Of a DNA stretch of 64,000 nt, positions 9,337-19,085 are shown one piece after another. The position numbers and the translations under genes were made by a program. A model generated the notes under the pieces. That model was given only the letters and a program-made list of their open reading frames with translations. It had not been told where the DNA came from and did no database searches. Each line of letters opens with the position of its first letter. Within the stretch, counting starts at the first letter, position 1. The stretch is from a virus. The DNA is taken from positions 1-64,000 of IMG/VR virus record IMGVR_UViG_3300049002_000011, one strand, 5' to 3'.

Positions 9337-9356
9337 AGGTGGAATGTGAAGAGTGA

Positions 9357-12300
9357 TTAAGCAAGTCGAAAGGCGACTTGGCGCAGACTGTCGTGCATCT
9401 TGCGTTTGATCTGCCCTTCGCTTCGTTTCACGTCGGCAGCATCGCGCGCATAGATCGGCATGCTAAAGTGAAAATGATTCTCGACTGGACCGCCTGAAGG
9501 TGAGAAAGAAGATCGTGACGCCGGGGCGGCAAAGGAGGGGCTGTCGATAATGCCGCCGTTCGCCCGGGCAAATAGGTTACTAACTGGGAAGAGCCATGAC
9601 AAGCCCTTATTCCCACGCTGGCCACCAAAGCCAAGCATCGACGCGGCGGGGCTCACAATCGCGCGGACCTTCTCACTCTTCACGGCTGCATAAACCGGTG
9701 AAAGCGCCTTAAAGAATCCGCCCCAACTGAATCCCGGCAGCTCGCCCGTTGCGTTGATGTATTCCAACGCCGATCGCTGCTTTGCCGTGGCGCGCGCGTT
9801 GACGATAAATTCGCCGCGAGACACGCGTGCGGTTGGTACGCCGTTCGGATCTACGCCCAGAATAGAGTCCGAGGTGGTCGTGCCTGGTCCGGAGATCATG
9901 CCTCCGTTTGCTAGACCACTGAGAGCCTTCCCTGCAGCACTACCAATGCCACCCTGCGAACCACTGCCACCACCAGTTAGACCGCCGATAGCACCGTTCA
10001 ACGCGCCGATCGCCATTGACGCAAACAGGCCTTTCCACGTAAACCCTCCGGTCGCGCCGAAGTTGGCCATGATGGAAAGCATTTGCGTCATCACACCAAC
10101 CATGCCCTGGCCAGCGGTGATGATCGCGGATGACGTCGACTTGCCGGTCCGATCGACAGCTCCGGCGTTCGACTCTCCGGCGGCATCGATCGCGTGAACA
10201 GCTTCGTGACCAGCTTCCGTAATCGCGAACGGACTGTTGTTTGTGAATGTACCGAGCAAGCTGCTCACGAGGTTCTGTGTGCCGCCGCCTGAGCCCGTTG
10301 CGTGATTGGAGAGAGCGCCGGCTTGACGCACGGCGGTAACGATTTGCGTCGTCGATCGATCGACGGCAGAAACGATCGGAGTCGATGTCTTGGTGGCTTG
10401 ATCGTCGACGCCGCCAAAACGTCCGAGTCCGAAAGCGCTCAGTATCGAATTAAAAATACCTTTGCCACTATTGCCAGCGTCGCTCGGCTGACTGCCCGAG
10501 GCTCCGGCGCCGCTTGCTTGCGGGATTTTGAACACGGTCTGCAACAACGACAGCACGCGTGACTTCACCAGGTCCAGGGCCATTTGTTCGAGCGTGTCGC
10601 GGAACGAATCGCCTAGCGACTTGAAGAAGCCCTTCCAACCTTCTTCCTTGTATTTGTCGAGCGCGTTTTTGAAGGTGCTTACGATCTTATCTGCCGCCTC
10701 GCGCAATCGTTCGCGCTGCTTCTCGTAGTAATCAGCGATGATGTCTTGGCGGCGTTGTGCTGAGCGGGTCTCTTCGGCCTCGATCTGATCGTTGATGCCC
10801 GCGATAATTTCGGCGCGTCGTTGTTCGTTCTTTTCAAACTTTTCAACATACTCGCGTTGGCGGCGCAAATCGTCGGTGCGACGTTGCGTAGCCATTCGCT
10901 CGATCGCGATCTCCAATTCGGCCTGTTTCTTCCAGACGACCTCCTTGCGGACACCCATCTGTTCGAGAAGGCGCAGGCGATCGCGCTCTGTCTCGGCCGT
11001 CATGTCGGCAATCGAATCGTAGATACCGCGCAACCGATCGCGGTGTTGCTGGAGGCGTTCGTATTCGCGTTTGTTCGCTTCGTCTGCGTCGGCGCCCGAC
11101 TGGCGCAGCAGGTTCGCCATACGTTGACGAATCTCCTGTAGTTGGGCCAACACGTCATTAAACTGCTTGGTGTCCGGAGTGAGACGTGACTGCTCGCCGA
11201 CAAGCGCTTGTTCCTGCATTTGCAGGATCTCGAGCTGCATTTGTGCGATGCGTTTCTGCGCGGCTCCAAAACTAACGACGCCCTGCTCCGCGAGACGGTT
11301 CCAGATAGCTTCGGTACCCGAAGCCGCTTCTTGCGCCAACGTTACGGTGGCTTGCTGGAATGAACGTTGAATCGACAATCGCTCGGAGGATTGGAAGCGC
11401 TCGATTTCCGTGACCGCGACTGAGTGTTTTTGCCAGGTGGCTTTTACTTTCTCTGAGAGCTGCGCTTCCGCAAGATCTCGCTGCCGGCCGCGCAGACCGG
11501 AGGCGGCCAGTGCAAACGCTTCCTGGTTGTTACGTTCATTCTCAGCCTTAAACAAATCGTCGCTGGCCTTACGCTTCGCCGTGACGTATTGCTCGAGTTG
11601 CTGAATGCCTTCGGAGTAGTAGTAGTCCGCGTCAGCGAGCAGCTTCTGATTGAGACGCTCAATGGTCTGGACCGCGACTTCCGCGATCTGCATTTCCACT
11701 TTGAACTTCTGTGCGGCCGCATTCTGTCCGGATTTCTTTGACCCTTCGCCAAAACCGGCGGGCAGTGAGGTTCTTGTGCTATTGGTCGCCGTTGCTTTCT
11801 CACTTTGATCGCTGTAGCCAGGCGCGCCCGAAACGTATTCGCCTTCGTCGTTGTAACGTTGCGGGTTCTGATTCGTCTGTTGAATATTTTGATTTGCTTC
11901 ATACGCCTGATTGCGCGCGCGCGCCTGCGCCACCCCAGCCGCGGCGTAAGCGGCGAGCACACTGGGAGACATCAACATAATTGCGATGCCGACAGCCGCC
12001 GCGACCGCCTCGATCGCACCGCCCTTAATTCCGGTCACCAGGCCCACAATCAGCTTCGCGCCCCAGATCAAACCGGCGCGCTGAAACTCGATGGCCTTAG
12101 CGACTAGAAAAGCGATAAGAGTAGTGAGGGCCTGTTGTGCTTTCAGCAGGATGGTGACAAAGCCGGCGAGAAAAGCGTCGACAATTCTGATCGCCATGTC
12201 CCAAACCGTTTGCCAGTCACCATTGATCATGGCGAGCACGGCCGTAATCACGCTGGAGATGACCCGGAGCGCCGTGCGAATCACCGTGGTGATGATTTCC

Positions 12301-14210
12301 CACGCCCCTTTCACCGCGATGACCACCGCTTTGCCGTGTGAATTCCAGAGCGCTTCGATCAATCCCAACACGTTCGCAGTTAAAGTTTTTAACTGCGGCA
12401 TGATGAGCCCGTAAGCGTCGCGTAGTTCATTCCACACTTGCAGCAGGAATCTCTTGATCGCATTCCACGCGGAGAGCGTCAGATCACGCACGCCGAGCCA
12501 GTTCGTTTTCCATATGGTGTAAACGGCGGTCGCGGTCGCGGTCGCCACAGCCGCAAGCTCGACGATGTAAATCGTGATCGCCGCTATCACGGCGCCGACA
12601 GGAATGAGAATCTCGGATAATGCTACAAAGCCACCCACCGCACCGGCCGCGGTCACCAGCGAAGCAATCGATCCGGCGAGTCCTAAAATTGCCGAGGCGA
12701 CGGTGCCAACGATCACGAGCACCGGACCGAGCGAGGCGACAAAGCCCAGCAATGCAACGATCCCGGCTTTCACCCCGCCGGGCATTTGTTTCCACGCATT
12801 TGTTGCCGTCTGAATCGCCGACACCAGGAACTCCGATAACGCTTTCACAACGGGCACGAGTATCGGCAGCAATTCCGCTCCGAGAGTTTCAAGAGCGTGA
12901 CGCGCAGTGTTTTTGAAGATCTCGAATTGAAAGTTGAAAGTTTTGTTGACCGTCTCGAACGCTCGATCGGCGGCTCCGGATACACCCGGGTCTTCTTTCG
13001 CTGACTGCACGGTAGGAAGTTGCCGTAACAGCGTAGCGAAACCTTTCTGCGATCGAATGTCTGGAAATAGCCCCTGGACCAGCTTCGACTTGTCTACTTC
13101 CGAGAGCGTGTCATATTTCTTTTTAACTTCATCGAGTATCTGAATGAAGGGCAGAAATTCGCCGCGCGCGTTGTGCGTCTCGATGCCCAGCTCTTTCAAA
13201 CCCTTCTGAGCTTCTTTGCCCGTGAACTGATTGAGGACCTGAGAGAGCTGCGTCATGTTCTCCGCGGCTGGTCCGGCTTCTTTGGTAGCGCCGACGACGA
13301 GCGCCATTAACGTGTCGAAGTCAACGCCCGCGTTCTGGGCCGCCTTCGAAACTCCAGCGAGCTCGCGCGAGAGCTCGCCACCAGTGATGATGCCGCGGTT
13401 AACAGTCTGGAAGAACCGATCTTGAATGTGATCGACTTCGGTGGCTTTCATCCCGTAGGCGTTCATCACGCCGAGGATTGCTGTACCGAACTCTAATGCT
13501 TCGACGCGCGCGGCCGTCGCGCCCTTACCGAACTTCTCAGTGAGATTCAGCGTCGCCGCCTGGCCGATATCGTCGAGCGAAGAAACGATGTTGTAGGACG
13601 CCTCCCCGAGTTGTTCGCTCGTCTGCGGGATGCGTGTTTGCAGCAGTGAGAGTTTGTCGAAGACCTGTGACGCGTCGAAATCCGGTCGTATGGTCCGGAT
13701 GAGCGAAACCTTCGACTCCAGATCACCGGCGAATTTGGCTGCGGCCGCTGAAGCGCCCGCGAGCGGCAAGGTCACACCTGCTGTAATCGCGGCACCGGCG
13801 CGCTGCGCATCACGCGCCATGCCTTCGAGACTACCGCGTAAGTTATCAACCGCGGCTCGATGTCGTTGCAGCGCACTGGCGGCTTGCGTCTGCGCGTTTC
13901 GGTTCGCGTTAACAGCCTGCGTGTTTTGGTTGGTGGCGCGAGTGCCCTGGGTGACCGCGTTGCTGTTTTGATTGACGGCGTTGGTGGTCTGCCGGGTGTT
14001 ATTACCCAGCAGGCTCATAGTTGTCGCCGCCTGATTATTGGCGTTGGCCCATGCTAAAAGCTTCTGTGTGTAAGACGCAACCTGGCCTTGACCGCTTTTG
14101 AGACCAGCAACGGTTTTCTCGTGCTTCTCATTTAAGCGGTCAAGGCCTTTTTCTGCGTCAGCGCCTTCGTAACCGGCACTAACTACCAGCGATGCTATTT
14201 CAGTTGCCAT
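9357..14210 (-). CDS. Tail tape measure protein
   Basis: 1617 residues. Residues about 160-420 carry the TP901-type tape-measure core (FAGDLESKVSLIRTI, ILGVMNAYGMKATE, GGELSRELAGVSKAAQNAGV, TQLSQVLNQF). Hydrophobic helices at about 480-560 and 640-760 fit membrane-insertion segments, and long coiled coils span about 850-1230. At roughly 0.15 nm per residue the tail would be about 240 nm long. The start lies inside the -1 frame end of the tail chaperone. Confidence 0.9.
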   Translation of the reverse strand: MATEIASLVVSAGYEGADAEKGLDRLNEKHEKTVAGLKSGQGQVASYTQKLLAWANANNQAATTMSLLGNNTRQTTNAVNQNSNAVTQGTRATNQNTQAVNANRNAQTQAASALQRHRAAVDNLRGSLEGMARDAQRAGAAITAGVTLPLAGASAAAAKFAGDLESKVSLIRTIRPDFDASQVFDKLSLLQTRIPQTSEQLGEASYNIVSSLDDIGQAATLNLTEKFGKGATAARVEALEFGTAILGVMNAYGMKATEVDHIQDRFFQTVNRGIITGGELSRELAGVSKAAQNAGVDFDTLMALVVGATKEAGPAAENMTQLSQVLNQFTGKEAQKGLKELGIETHNARGEFLPFIQILDEVKKKYDTLSEVDKSKLVQGLFPDIRSQKGFATLLRQLPTVQSAKEDPGVSGAADRAFETVNKTFNFQFEIFKNTARHALETLGAELLPILVPVVKALSEFLVSAIQTATNAWKQMPGGVKAGIVALLGFVASLGPVLVIVGTVASAILGLAGSIASLVTAAGAVGGFVALSEILIPVGAVIAAITIYIVELAAVATATATAVYTIWKTNWLGVRDLTLSAWNAIKRFLLQVWNELRDAYGLIMPQLKTLTANVLGLIEALWNSHGKAVVIAVKGAWEIITTVIRTALRVISSVITAVLAMINGDWQTVWDMAIRIVDAFLAGFVTILLKAQQALTTLIAFLVAKAIEFQRAGLIWGAKLIVGLVTGIKGGAIEAVAAAVGIAIMLMSPSVLAAYAAAGVAQARARNQAYEANQNIQQTNQNPQRYNDEGEYVSGAPGYSDQSEKATATNSTRTSLPAGFGEGSKKSGQNAAAQKFKVEMQIAEVAVQTIERLNQKLLADADYYYSEGIQQLEQYVTAKRKASDDLFKAENERNNQEAFALAASGLRGRQRDLAEAQLSEKVKATWQKHSVAVTEIERFQSSERLSIQRSFQQATVTLAQEAASGTEAIWNRLAEQGVVSFGAAQKRIAQMQLEILQMQEQALVGEQSRLTPDTKQFNDVLAQLQEIRQRMANLLRQSGADADEANKREYERLQQHRDRLRGIYDSIADMTAETERDRLRLLEQMGVRKEVVWKKQAELEIAIERMATQRRTDDLRRQREYVEKFEKNEQRRAEIIAGINDQIEAEETRSAQRRQDIIADYYEKQRERLREAADKIVSTFKNALDKYKEEGWKGFFKSLGDSFRDTLEQMALDLVKSRVLSLLQTVFKIPQASGAGASGSQPSDAGNSGKGIFNSILSAFGLGRFGGVDDQATKTSTPIVSAVDRSTTQIVTAVRQAGALSNHATGSGGGTQNLVSSLLGTFTNNSPFAITEAGHEAVHAIDAAGESNAGAVDRTGKSTSSAIITAGQGMVGVMTQMLSIMANFGATGGFTWKGLFASMAIGALNGAIGGLTGGGSGSQGGIGSAAGKALSGLANGGMISGPGTTTSDSILGVDPNGVPTARVSRGEFIVNARATAKQRSALEYINATGELPGFSWGGFFKALSPVYAAVKSEKVRAIVSPAASMLGFGGQRGNKGLSWLFPVSNLFARANGGIIDSPSFAAPASRSSFSPSGGPVENHFHFSMPIYARDAADVKRSEGQIKRKMHDSLRQVAFRLA

Positions 14211-14813
14211 TGCCTCTCAGTTCGCGACGCTGAGCAGCAAGGTCAGCGGCGATTTGCTCTGCATCGCTCTCGGCTGCTTCAGCGCAGAGAGCCCATTGCG
14301 TAATGCAAGTGGGAAGGTTGGCCAGATCCTTAATCGTGTAGGCGCCGCGGTAATACCGGACGGCGCGCACAATCGGATACCAGCTCGGGACAGAGCCCGC
14401 CTCGCCCCCGCTTCCTAAGAATTGGGCGAGGCTGGCTCGCTCGGAGGGTTTGCCATGTCACGCAGGTGCTCGGTGATTTGCTTGATGAAGGAAGCCATCA
14501 TGCCATACGAGAGATTGAGCCAGTTCTCGTATGTCGGGTCGAAACGCTCGCCTTTGAGCACAATCGGTTCGCCCTTCTCATCGACCCACGATTGGATCAA
14601 ATCCGAAAGCATTCTGGCGTTGTCGTCTTTGACTTCATCGGGAACGTCTGTTTCGTTCTCGCCGATGAGCTCCTCATTCGAGGTAGCCAGTGCGATCAGT
14701 TTCGCCTTGTAAGTCGGCGTCAACTTCTCAGTGAAAACGTTGCAGTTGAATTGGTAGTTTTTGTACTTCACCTCACACGATGAAGTCTCATTCAAAAGAT
14801 CACTTAGTTCCAT
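14200..14813 (-). CDS. Tail assembly chaperone, -1 frameshift product (gpGT type)
   Basis: Residues 1-123 are read in frame 0. After the slippery A_AAC_CCT at 14451-14445 the -1 frame is open for 81 more codons and stops at TGA 14202-14200, inside the tape measure start. The fusion is 204 residues. The added part reads WYPIVRAVRYYRGAYTIKDL and WALCAEAAESDAEQ, a helical sequence typical of the T half of gpGT chaperones. These proteins coat the tape measure and recruit tube subunits, and are absent from the virion. Confidence 0.85.
14415..14813 (-). CDS. Tail assembly chaperone, unshifted product (gpG type)
   Basis: 132 residues, acidic and helical, directly upstream of the tape measure as in lambda and most siphophages. 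It ends PPSEPASPNS when no frameshift occurs. The ratio of short to long form is normally fixed by the slip efficiency. Confidence 0.85.
   Translation of the reverse strand: MELSDLLNETSSCEVKYKNYQFNCNVFTEKLTPTYKAKLIALATSNEELIGENETDVPDEVKDDNARMLSDLIQSWVDEKGEPIVLKGERFDPTYENWLNLSYGMMASFIKQITEHLRDMANPPSEPASPNS
14445..14451 (-). other. Slippery heptamer A_AAC_CCT (tail chaperone)
   Basis: In frame 0 the codons are GCA AAC CCT at residues 121-123, giving X_XXY_YYZ with X=A, Y=C, Z=T. A -1 slip opens the downstream T frame. Confidence 0.8.
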
Positions 14814-14975
14814 GGTTCGTTAACAAGCTCCTTGGGCATGTCATTGAGTGGTTTTGGAAATGGGTGAGAGGAAAGGGCTACGACGCGACGCGTGACCCGG
14901 CAAGCGTGGTATGCGCTCGGGAGATCTCGCCTGCGATCCGTTTGTCGTTACCACGGACCACGCGTCGCGAAGACT

Positions 14976-15410
14976 TTACGCGAACGTCGAGCGCGTCGCG
15001 TCGCCGGTGATCTGCAATTCAGCGGTAAAGCTGGCGGCGCCGTTGACTGGAGATGTGCGGCTGAACTTCACGAGGTAGCACTTGCCGGTGTACTTCGTTT
15101 TCCCGGTAGACGTTCCTTCCGGACCATACTCGAAATCAAAACCTTCGTTGGTGGTCTGTGCGGTCGGTTCGCCCACGCCGAGAATCGCCGCCAGGTGCGC
15201 GTCGACGGTGGCGTCCCAGCGACCTTGCAGCGAAATTTTGTTGTCTTTGAAACCGACGATGAATTGCTTCGCCGATGCCTGAAAAGTGGTGACGTCCAAC
15301 AACTCAGCTTCTTGTGGAAAGTCGACGTTGTTGAGCTTCGTGCTGATATCAGTGAGCGTGTTCGCAAGATTGTCGATCTTGAACGACGTAACGCGGCCGT
15401 GTAGTGCCAT
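14976..15410 (-). CDS. Major tail tube protein (paralogue 1)
   Basis: 144 residues. It shares LLDVTTFQASAKQFIVGF and KISLQGRWDA with the adjacent 250-residue protein and ends in a beta-rich region. Position just before the chaperone genes and size fit a siphophage tail tube subunit. A good AAGGAGA site precedes the ATG. Confidence 0.7.
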   Translation of the reverse strand: MALHGRVTSFKIDNLANTLTDISTKLNNVDFPQEAELLDVTTFQASAKQFIVGFKDNKISLQGRWDATVDAHLAAILGVGEPTAQTTNEGFDFEYGPEGTSTGKTKYTGKCYLVKFSRTSPVNGAASFTAELQITGDATRSTFA

Positions 15411-15525
15411 GAGTGATTAGGTCTCCTTCGAGAAGTGAAGTTGCTGAATTGAGTAAGTTTGCTGGGGTGAGATCGGGTGTGGGGTGAGTCGCGATCGTCT
15501 TCACGCAGACGAACGATCGCGCGTG

Positions 15526-16278
15526 TTAAGAGTTGTTGCGTGCGAGCGCAACGACGAAAGTGAAAGAAGGACCTGTGCCCGCAATGGTCCAACTGACACG
15601 CACGTAGCGCCGGATTGTGCCGGCGATCGAGATGCGCTGGTGCCCGACGGCCGTCAACTGTGTGAAGGTGCCGATCGTTGCCCAGCTCACATTGTCCGCG
15701 GAGTCTTCTACGATGACGTCGAGCGTATCGCCGGCGCTGGCTTCCGTGCAGTGAATCTGCACTTTCGCTCCAAACGCGGTCGCGGCGGCGCCGTCGTAGG
15801 CGGTGCCGGTGCCGGTCGCAGTGCGCGCGACCTGGTGTGCCAGCAAAATAGCTTGCTGGATCGGGCCGTCCGATTTGACTTCGGCCATCGCGCTCACGAG
15901 CCCGTTGAAAGGCGACTGGACCGAATACTTGGTTTCCTTGCCCGCCAGGATCTGAGTATTCAAACCGAAAGTGCCCAAACCCTCCTGGCCGATGAGGAAG
16001 TACTGATCGCTATCGACGCCGAGAATGGGTTGCAGCACGTCGTCGACGCGATTATCTAATCCGGCGGGATTGTTGGTCGCTTCAAATTGATCGGCGGACC
16101 ATACTCCGGAAAGCGAGACGCCGCCCTCGACAAAGTCGGGTATGAAAGTCTTTGCGGCTGCCGTAAACGTAGTGGCGTCCAGAACGGCCGCCTCGCCGTT
16201 GAGTTCCGCGTTTTTGAAATAGATCGAGAGGTCGTATTGATTGACGAGGACCTGAGTGCGTCTGCCGTGAATTGCCAT
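15526..16278 (-). CDS. Tail tube protein (paralogue 2) with extra C-terminal domain
   Basis: 250 residues. VLDATTFTAAAKTFIPDF and GVSLSGVWSA repeat the paralogue 1 signature. Residues about 140-250 add a beta domain (DTLDVIVEDSADNVSWATI, RRYVRVSWTIAG) resembling discoidin or Ig-like decoration domains. It may form part of the tube or decorate it. Shine-Dalgarno GGAGA is 11 bases upstream. Confidence 0.65.
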   Translation of the reverse strand: MAIHGRRTQVLVNQYDLSIYFKNAELNGEAAVLDATTFTAAAKTFIPDFVEGGVSLSGVWSADQFEATNNPAGLDNRVDDVLQPILGVDSDQYFLIGQEGLGTFGLNTQILAGKETKYSVQSPFNGLVSAMAEVKSDGPIQQAILLAHQVARTATGTGTAYDGAAATAFGAKVQIHCTEASAGDTLDVIVEDSADNVSWATIGTFTQLTAVGHQRISIAGTIRRYVRVSWTIAGTGPSFTFVVALARNNS

Positions 16279-16301
16279 TTGTGAGTCTCCGAATAGAGTG
16301 G

Positions 16302-16745
16302 TTAAGCGGAAGCGTGGACGTCGAAGTAAAAACCCGCCATGCCGGTATCGATGCTGCGTTGCGCGGAGTCCGGATCATCCTGCGTCGGGATGTCGTTGGT
16401 TGGTACGCAGGCAAGGGTGACGGCGCCGGTGATGACGAGCTGCGCGTTCAGCAATAAAGTCTTGCAGAGGTCGACGATCTGCGCGCATAGCTCGCGAGCA
16501 GTTTTTGTATCGGTTCTCTCTGCATGAGCGGTGAGCATGTAAATGTGTTTCTCGCTACTGACAGTTAGACCAAACGTGTAATCCGGTACTGACGCAACGT
16601 GCGTGAACTTGACGAACGGCAGCGGCGTCCCGTCTTCGGGCTGGCCATCGTGAGCATCACCAGGCGCCAGCGTCAGCAACGTTGCGCTGCCGTGCAGGGC
16701 CTGGTAAATGGCGGCGTTGGTCGCGTCGATGGAAACGAAGGGCAA
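16302..16745 (-). CDS. Tail terminator / DUF3168-like protein
   Basis: 147 residues with an N-terminal helix (AAIYQALHGSATLLTL), a short loop with PLPFVKF, then SSEKHIYMLTAHAERTDTKTARELC and a basic-acidic beta finish, the layout of DUF3168 tail-completion proteins. The start is a TTG with no clear ribosome site. Confidence 0.65.
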   Translation of the reverse strand: MPFVSIDATNAAIYQALHGSATLLTLAPGDAHDGQPEDGTPLPFVKFTHVASVPDYTFGLTVSSEKHIYMLTAHAERTDTKTARELCAQIVDLCKTLLLNAQLVITGAVTLACVPTNDIPTQDDPDSAQRSIDTGMAGFYFDVHASA

Positions 16746-16754
16746 GGGGTAGGA

Positions 16755-16940
16755 CTACACTTTCTCGACTTGCCGAGTGTTCAGCGTGAGACCCGATCTG
16801 TAATCGCCGGGAAACATGGGTTCGACTGTTTCCAGCCCGACGTTGCAATACTCTTCGCCAGCGTCGACGCGATTGACGACTGCACGAATAAGCACTTCAT
16901 CACCAACACTCAGCGTATTTCCGTTTTTATCATGTGGCAT
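16755..16940 (-). CDS. Small beta-type protein in the connector cluster
   Basis: 61 residues. GNTLSVGDEVLIRAVVNRVDAG looks like an SH3-like barrel. GGAG lies 11 bases upstream of the ATG. The function is unknown; neighbours are head-tail joining genes. Confidence 0.6.
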   Translation of the reverse strand: MPHDKNGNTLSVGDEVLIRAVVNRVDAGEEYCNVGLETVEPMFPGDYRSGLTLNTRQVEKV

Positions 16941-16955
16941 TTCCGAGAATCTCCT

Positions 16956-17312
16956 TTAGCGTTTTGCGATGCGCTCGAACGCGCGCACCACGTTGGGTTT
17001 GACTGATTCGAAGGCGGGCATGAGAAACGGTTGCGCCGGGCTGTTTACGGTGCCGAACTCAACGTACGGCGCGTAAAACATCCCGACGACAACGCTTTTC
17101 GCTACTCCAAAACCCGGTCGGTGTCCGGAGTAGGTTTCGATCGCAATCGAGTCCCGCAAATTGCCGGTTTCACCAACCGGACAAAGCTGGCGAGCCAATG
17201 AGGCTATCTGCGTGGCTGCGTCGTCGAGGATTTTCTCGGCGCGCGGGCGCAGACTTCGACGCAGCTCGGGAATGCGGTTTCGCTTGGTGATTTTTACTCC
17301 AAGTGCAAACAT
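16956..17312 (-). CDS. HK97 gp10-like neck/tail-completion protein
   Basis: 118 residues. CPVGETGNLRDSI, FYAPYVEFGTV and AQPFLMPAFE are the standard HK97 gp10 motifs. It would act at the head-tail interface. The start is TAATG-coupled to the upstream gene. Confidence 0.85.
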   Translation of the reverse strand: MFALGVKITKRNRIPELRRSLRPRAEKILDDAATQIASLARQLCPVGETGNLRDSIAIETYSGHRPGFGVAKSVVVGMFYAPYVEFGTVNSPAQPFLMPAFESVKPNVVRAFERIAKR

Positions 17313-17716
17313 TAAAGCGGCGTCTCTTCGAAGGCGATCACTTCGCGTGTGAGCCCGACCATGTCAGTCACGCGAATAATTTCCATATCAGTTTGGGCCA
17401 ATCCGCGGGTAGCGACTCTGCGTAAGCGATCGCTGGCCAATACGTCGACGTCAGCGGCGAAAGTAAAGCGATGAAACACTCCCGGCTTCCGTTGCGAAGC
17501 GCGCATTTGCTCGCGTTCGACCTGGCCTTCTGATACGGGTGAAGAAAAACAGGAATAGGGCTGTTGAGTAGTAGCTGCGTAACTTCCAACTTTGCCACCC
17601 TTGCTGTTGGAAGTTCTGGAAGCACGCATAACAAAAGCGGAGTCGGAAGCCATGCCTTCGACAATCCGTTTCGTGGTGACTTTTAAGTTTGCGAGTAGAC
17701 CAGCGAAGGTTCCCAT
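17312..17716 (-). CDS. Head-tail joining (stopper-like) protein
   Basis: 134 residues, placed between the adaptor-like and gp10-like genes where a head-closure protein is expected. No firm domain was recognised; the call is mainly positional. It is coupled to both neighbours. Confidence 0.55.
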   Translation of the reverse strand: MGTFAGLLANLKVTTKRIVEGMASDSAFVMRASRTSNSKGGKVGSYAATTQQPYSCFSSPVSEGQVEREQMRASQRKPGVFHRFTFAADVDVLASDRLRRVATRGLAQTDMEIIRVTDMVGLTREVIAFEETPL

Positions 17717-18244
17717 TTATGCCCGGTAGACGCGCACGCTACCGCTCCCGGCAATGATTAACCAGCGACTGATGAGGTCCCACACCTGTTCAGGGATGTC
17801 CTGCTCTGACGGTACGCCTTCACGCATCTCGAGCTCGATCGCGCCCGCAATCTTCAGACGCTTGAATTGCAGTAATGATTCATCGACCAGTACTGCCGGG
17901 TTGCGCGGCAAGCGGTAAAGCGCGAGACGGACCGTAGCCTCTTTCAGCTCGAGCGGATTCGTGTTCGGATCCACAAAGTTTCCGTCACGATCTTCAAGGT
18001 TCACGCGTGGAAACTGGAGCGCTTGCACGTTCCAGTCGGTGCGCTGTCCCTCCCATTCGAGTCGATTGAGTTCACGCGTCGCCGTCACGAGCGCCTTTTG
18101 TTTGGTTAACAGGTCCGCGCCTGCGTCAGTGGCGGGCCAGTCAGAAGCGTAGAGCTCGCCGGCGAGTAAATCGTTGGCGAATTCGACAGTGCAAAAACTA
18201 TTCGCGGTTGCACCGCCTTCGGTTGCGTCGAGAACAAAGGCCAT
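17717..18244 (-). CDS. Head-tail adaptor (Pfam 'DnaT-like' phage connector family)
   Basis: 175 residues. ANSFCTVEFANDLLAGELY, KQKALVTATRELNRLEWEGQ, ALQFPRVNLEDRDGN and PLELKEATVRLALYRL match the helical adaptor family often labelled DnaT-like ssDNA-binding, which in phages sits between coat and tail genes and binds the portal. Confidence 0.75.
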   Translation of the reverse strand: MAFVLDATEGGATANSFCTVEFANDLLAGELYASDWPATDAGADLLTKQKALVTATRELNRLEWEGQRTDWNVQALQFPRVNLEDRDGNFVDPNTNPLELKEATVRLALYRLPRNPAVLVDESLLQFKRLKIAGAIELEMREGVPSEQDIPEQVWDLISRWLIIAGSGSVRVYRA

Positions 18245-18250
18245 AAGCTT

Positions 18251-18454
18251 TTAGGAGCGTTTGCGTCGTGAACGTTTCTTGCCTTTGCGCTGGAACCAGG
18301 CATCGGCCGCGGTCAACAGTGCTTCCACCCGTCCGGCGTCAGCCGCCGAGACGTGTAACTCACCGTTGATGAAGTCGAAACCGGCTATGCGCGCGTCCTG
18401 GCCAGTGAGTGGTCCAGTCAGTTCAAGAATGACGTGCGATGTAGTTTCAGTCAT
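18251..18454 (-). CDS. Small protein with basic tail, unknown
   Basis: 67 residues ending RKGKKRSRRKRS. It lies between the capsid and connector genes and no domain was recognised. Confidence 0.5.
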   Translation of the reverse strand: MTETTSHVILELTGPLTGQDARIAGFDFINGELHVSAADAGRVEALLTAADAWFQRKGKKRSRRKRS

Positions 18455-18602
18455 GGATTTTTAGGTTGTTGCGAAGGGAGGCGCCCAAGGAGTGGCGGGC
18501 CAAACGAACGCGCTCCCCTTCGCCGTCATGCGGCACGGATGTTGGTCGCTGCGTTTCCGCCCGGAAACCGTCGACCACCGTCCCGCAATTTCAAAAAGAC
18601 AG

Positions 18603-18962
18603 TTAGTTGCTCGGAGTGGCGTCCGGAGCGGTGCTCGGAGCTGGACTCGGAGGAGCTGCGGTCGGAGCGGCCGCTGGAGCTGGTCGCGGTGCGCGTGATT
18701 GGTTACGTGGCGCGGCGGCGCTTTCTTTTGGACTCATACCTTCTCCGGTAGCACCTTTGTCGGTAGCACCTTTGTCGGTAATACCCGCCTGCGCGAGTAA
18801 AGCATTTCTGTCAACACTCCAGCCGGCGAGAGCGTATTCGCCCACTTCGTTCGGGTGAACATCCGCCGAGGTTGGCCCATTCTCCCCTGGTTTGTTGGTG
18901 CGAATCATCCGGATCAAGGAAACCTCTTCCGCCGGAGCTGCAGGAGTTAATTGGTCTGACAT
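18603..18962 (-). CDS. Capsid-region protein with Ala/Pro-rich tail
   Basis: 119 residues. The first about 55 are compact (RMIRTNKPGENGPTSADVHP); then comes the repeat TDKGATDKGATGEG, encoded by tandem DNA repeats at about 18740-18785, and a low-complexity Ala/Pro/Ser tail. The function is unknown. Confidence 0.5.
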   Translation of the reverse strand: MSDQLTPAAPAEEVSLIRMIRTNKPGENGPTSADVHPNEVGEYALAGWSVDRNALLAQAGITDKGATDKGATGEGMSPKESAAAPRNQSRAPRPAPAAAPTAAPPSPAPSTAPDATPSN

Positions 18963-19085
18963 TGTTTTAGGAATCCGCCTTTCAACTTGTGGGTTAAATT
19001 TGATCCGGTGCGCGCCGCAACTTGTGTATGGTCACGCACCGGACTGAGGGATCGACCTATCGAGGTGTCGATCGGGAGAGAGCCG

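Noticed and set aside
14415-14430. Frameshift site at the end of the tail chaperone near its stop
   Set aside because: CCC AAT TCT TAG does not form X_XXY_YYZ; the AAACCCT site 30 bases upstream does.
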